From Bacteroidia bacterium (GTDB taxonomy: Bacteria > Bacteroidota > Bacteroidia > Cytophagales > Cyclobacteriaceae): DNA of 64,000 nt. Made by a program: the position numbers and the translations under genes. The DNA lies in the NCBI GenBank assembly GCA_030432655.1, contig JAUILA010000001.1:310001-374000 (forward strand). Reading direction: 5' to 3'. The notes under the pieces are model-generated. The model was not told where the DNA came from and did no database searches. It saw nothing but the letters and a program-made list of their open reading frames with translations. Shown piece by piece: positions 63,901 through 64,000 of the stretch. Numbering within the stretch: the stretch's first letter is position 1; every line of letters starts with the position of its first letter.

Positions 63901-64000
63901 CAGTCTGGAGGATGCCCTCATTGATTTGAGTAAAAATCTTATTGATGCACAGGTTACTCAATTACTGGATGATATTCAGGATTCGATAAATGAATTGATT
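60920..64000 (+). CDS. Large baseplate-J-like eCIS protein (Pvc11/Afp11-like), cut off by the window edge
   Basis: An ATG at 60920 directly after the gp25 stop opens a frame with no stop to the end of the window, at least 1,027 codons. The N-terminus (MDSDCTNIAHPLTFRPGISQPER) leads into helical segments. A typical baseplate pattern appears near codon 430 (PFGRLGFVLASPVLLLNEGLRNITIRLEL), with a cysteine-rich stretch (VYCDSQLYDPDCCLERCM, then CVDVCGV) near codon 620. Family knowledge places such proteins (Baseplate_J) in the wedge around the spike. It lacks a visible end, and the next wedge, tape-measure and ATPase genes should follow outside the window. Confidence 0.88.
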   Translation, partial: MDSDCTNIAHPLTFRPGISQPERRQHAPDPSEVKIDGRTLSDFLKFIEDFSLQVNHYDSDLSIGDWKSFFSDQIPFAIAGIAGTDPEKISDDYAALIRDLQADNDPALIQWIVDFIFNEVIAPWDQWFNALSGGENSLHRFIGKTIRSDLSRQLKEFVQLVNGINRHYELIKPDFGRFSQRQPWGLEVLDLIVENDSFIHAPGGDAGRINALELELEGIFEPFQENLRILTDQASVEEFLSEENLLGQEGSGGHPAHLALMYTFFRLFKSFQENTNQLTRKHLDYFYREILCIRQKDPAPDNVHVIFELQKFVDKKLIEEGVQLKDGKDANKKDVFFSLNEDIVVNKAKIKTLRTLFLQQNDLYRGGPAKVRNLIQGVYTAPLANSLNGLGESFEDDGSRSWATLGERFSKQQLPDKTQPVQHPFGRLGFVLASPVLLLNEGLRNITIRLELAATPGVSRIGELDFSKLDDILGMEFYFITEQTAEAAKKSGLTEAASAWLDQLLAAGVDVNIGEDLIRITSHPGLNAADEKAIIAALEKRKALRVSFSGEKEWLVAPSFISTISSGPYELVLEVELPPEFPAVTFYNSEVLKEELDTTLPLVKIEIDQSVPVYCDSQLYDPDCCLERCMPAGEVQVSLYEYFRGLRVTDSEICVDVCGVKNLVVQNDENVMDVNGTIYPFGTRPDIADFSVIDPLSRPYCINQEFIDDADSIGITATTKSFLEDLLPASGGEYLVGLTEKERDNFLLTLPVAADKPVVESLLNDDTKMYCPKNLEGPNFYIGSREVFLKNWENVWVNMSWKDKPSNFNQHYKAYVVDKSGLTKVYGLDEDGFEINLSVLGDGQWYRENQNAKNIDHDPASAPVDPNPLTGHNNRYLFRSSSPDTACTQINIDPMGNRVYDMTIQVANSDFDNADRFYDISEALNQYAVDSRNGFLRMTLENQDFLHKDYPFVLARQMMAFGRFTGDKKDLIDDAVYEDSFGIPHVFQIDSILDSLEDALIDLSKNLIDAQVTQLLDDIQDSINELI

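Noticed and set aside
51290-64000. Type VI secretion system
   Set aside because: The VgrG-like spike, PAAR and gp25 could suggest T6SS, but there is one phage-type sheath, a DUF4255 cap, a LysM connector and DUF5908, and no TssB/C, TssJLM or ClpV in view.
51290-64000. Prophage tail module
   Set aside because: No integrase, capsid, portal or terminase gene is seen, and DUF4255, DUF5908 and PAAR in this order are eCIS hallmarks.

Overview
The window looks like a chromosomal segment of a member of the Bacteroidota. The signs are a type IX secretion (T9SS) C-terminal sorting domain on the first protein, several upstream regions with the Bacteroidota -7 octamer TAnnTTTG, a fused NagB/LmbE-type glucosamine-6-phosphate deaminase, a Bat-type VWA/TPR pair, exported beta-propeller/DUF1080 proteins and Bacteroidota-style porins. 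The lineage below phylum cannot be fixed from the sequence alone. No transposase, integrase, rRNA or CRISPR array is visible.

Layout. 1-1655: end of a large cadherin/PKD-repeat surface protein. 1717-7722 (minus): a complete SUF iron-sulfur assembly operon, sufB-C-D-S-E, a DUF59/SufT gene and a bacilliredoxin. 7854-8700: an Lrp-type regulator diverging from an unusual tRNA-like RNA that has its own promoter-like -7 element and terminator. 8979-15757: acyl-CoA ligase, TerB-like protein, sodium-dependent symporter, a conserved protein of unknown role and histidine ammonia-lyase. 15766-23391 (minus): queuosine-precursor transporter, RNase Z, STAS protein, SAICAR synthetase, a YwqK-repeat exported protein, thiolase and a reduced Bat operon. 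23392-23871: a gene-free island with a polypurine tract and palindromic repeats. 23872-32933: SDR, a run of exported DUF1080 / propeller-cytochrome c / Tat-signal aminotransferase genes, an outer-membrane protein, an SMP-30-like lipoprotein and a beta-lactamase-like hydrolase. 33112-49391: central metabolism, transport, repair and envelope genes, including a 46-residue membrane protein below the usual ORF cut-off.

49768-64000 (plus, open at the right edge) is the most notable block: an extracellular contractile injection system (eCIS, Afp/PVC/MAC-like). It encodes, in order, a TPR-like protein, a DUF4255 cap/terminator protein, an unassigned 443-residue protein, one sheath, two cysteine-rich helical proteins, two tube proteins, a DUF5908 mini-protein, a LysM-type tube connector, a VgrG-like spike, a PAAR tip, a gp25 baseplate protein and the start of a very large baseplate-J-like protein. 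The genes are nearly contiguous and several overlap by 4 nt, so they are probably one transcript. One sheath, a DUF4255 protein and a LysM connector indicate an eCIS, not a type VI secretion system. The two cysteine-rich proteins (14 and 18 Cys) between sheath and tube match no standard particle component that I recognise. They are the best candidates for a new structural part or cargo.

The second unusual item is the RNA at 8507-8634. It has a perfect acceptor stem, a leucine-type D arm and a canonical T arm, but an anticodon loop unsuited to decoding and a 58-nt branched variable domain.
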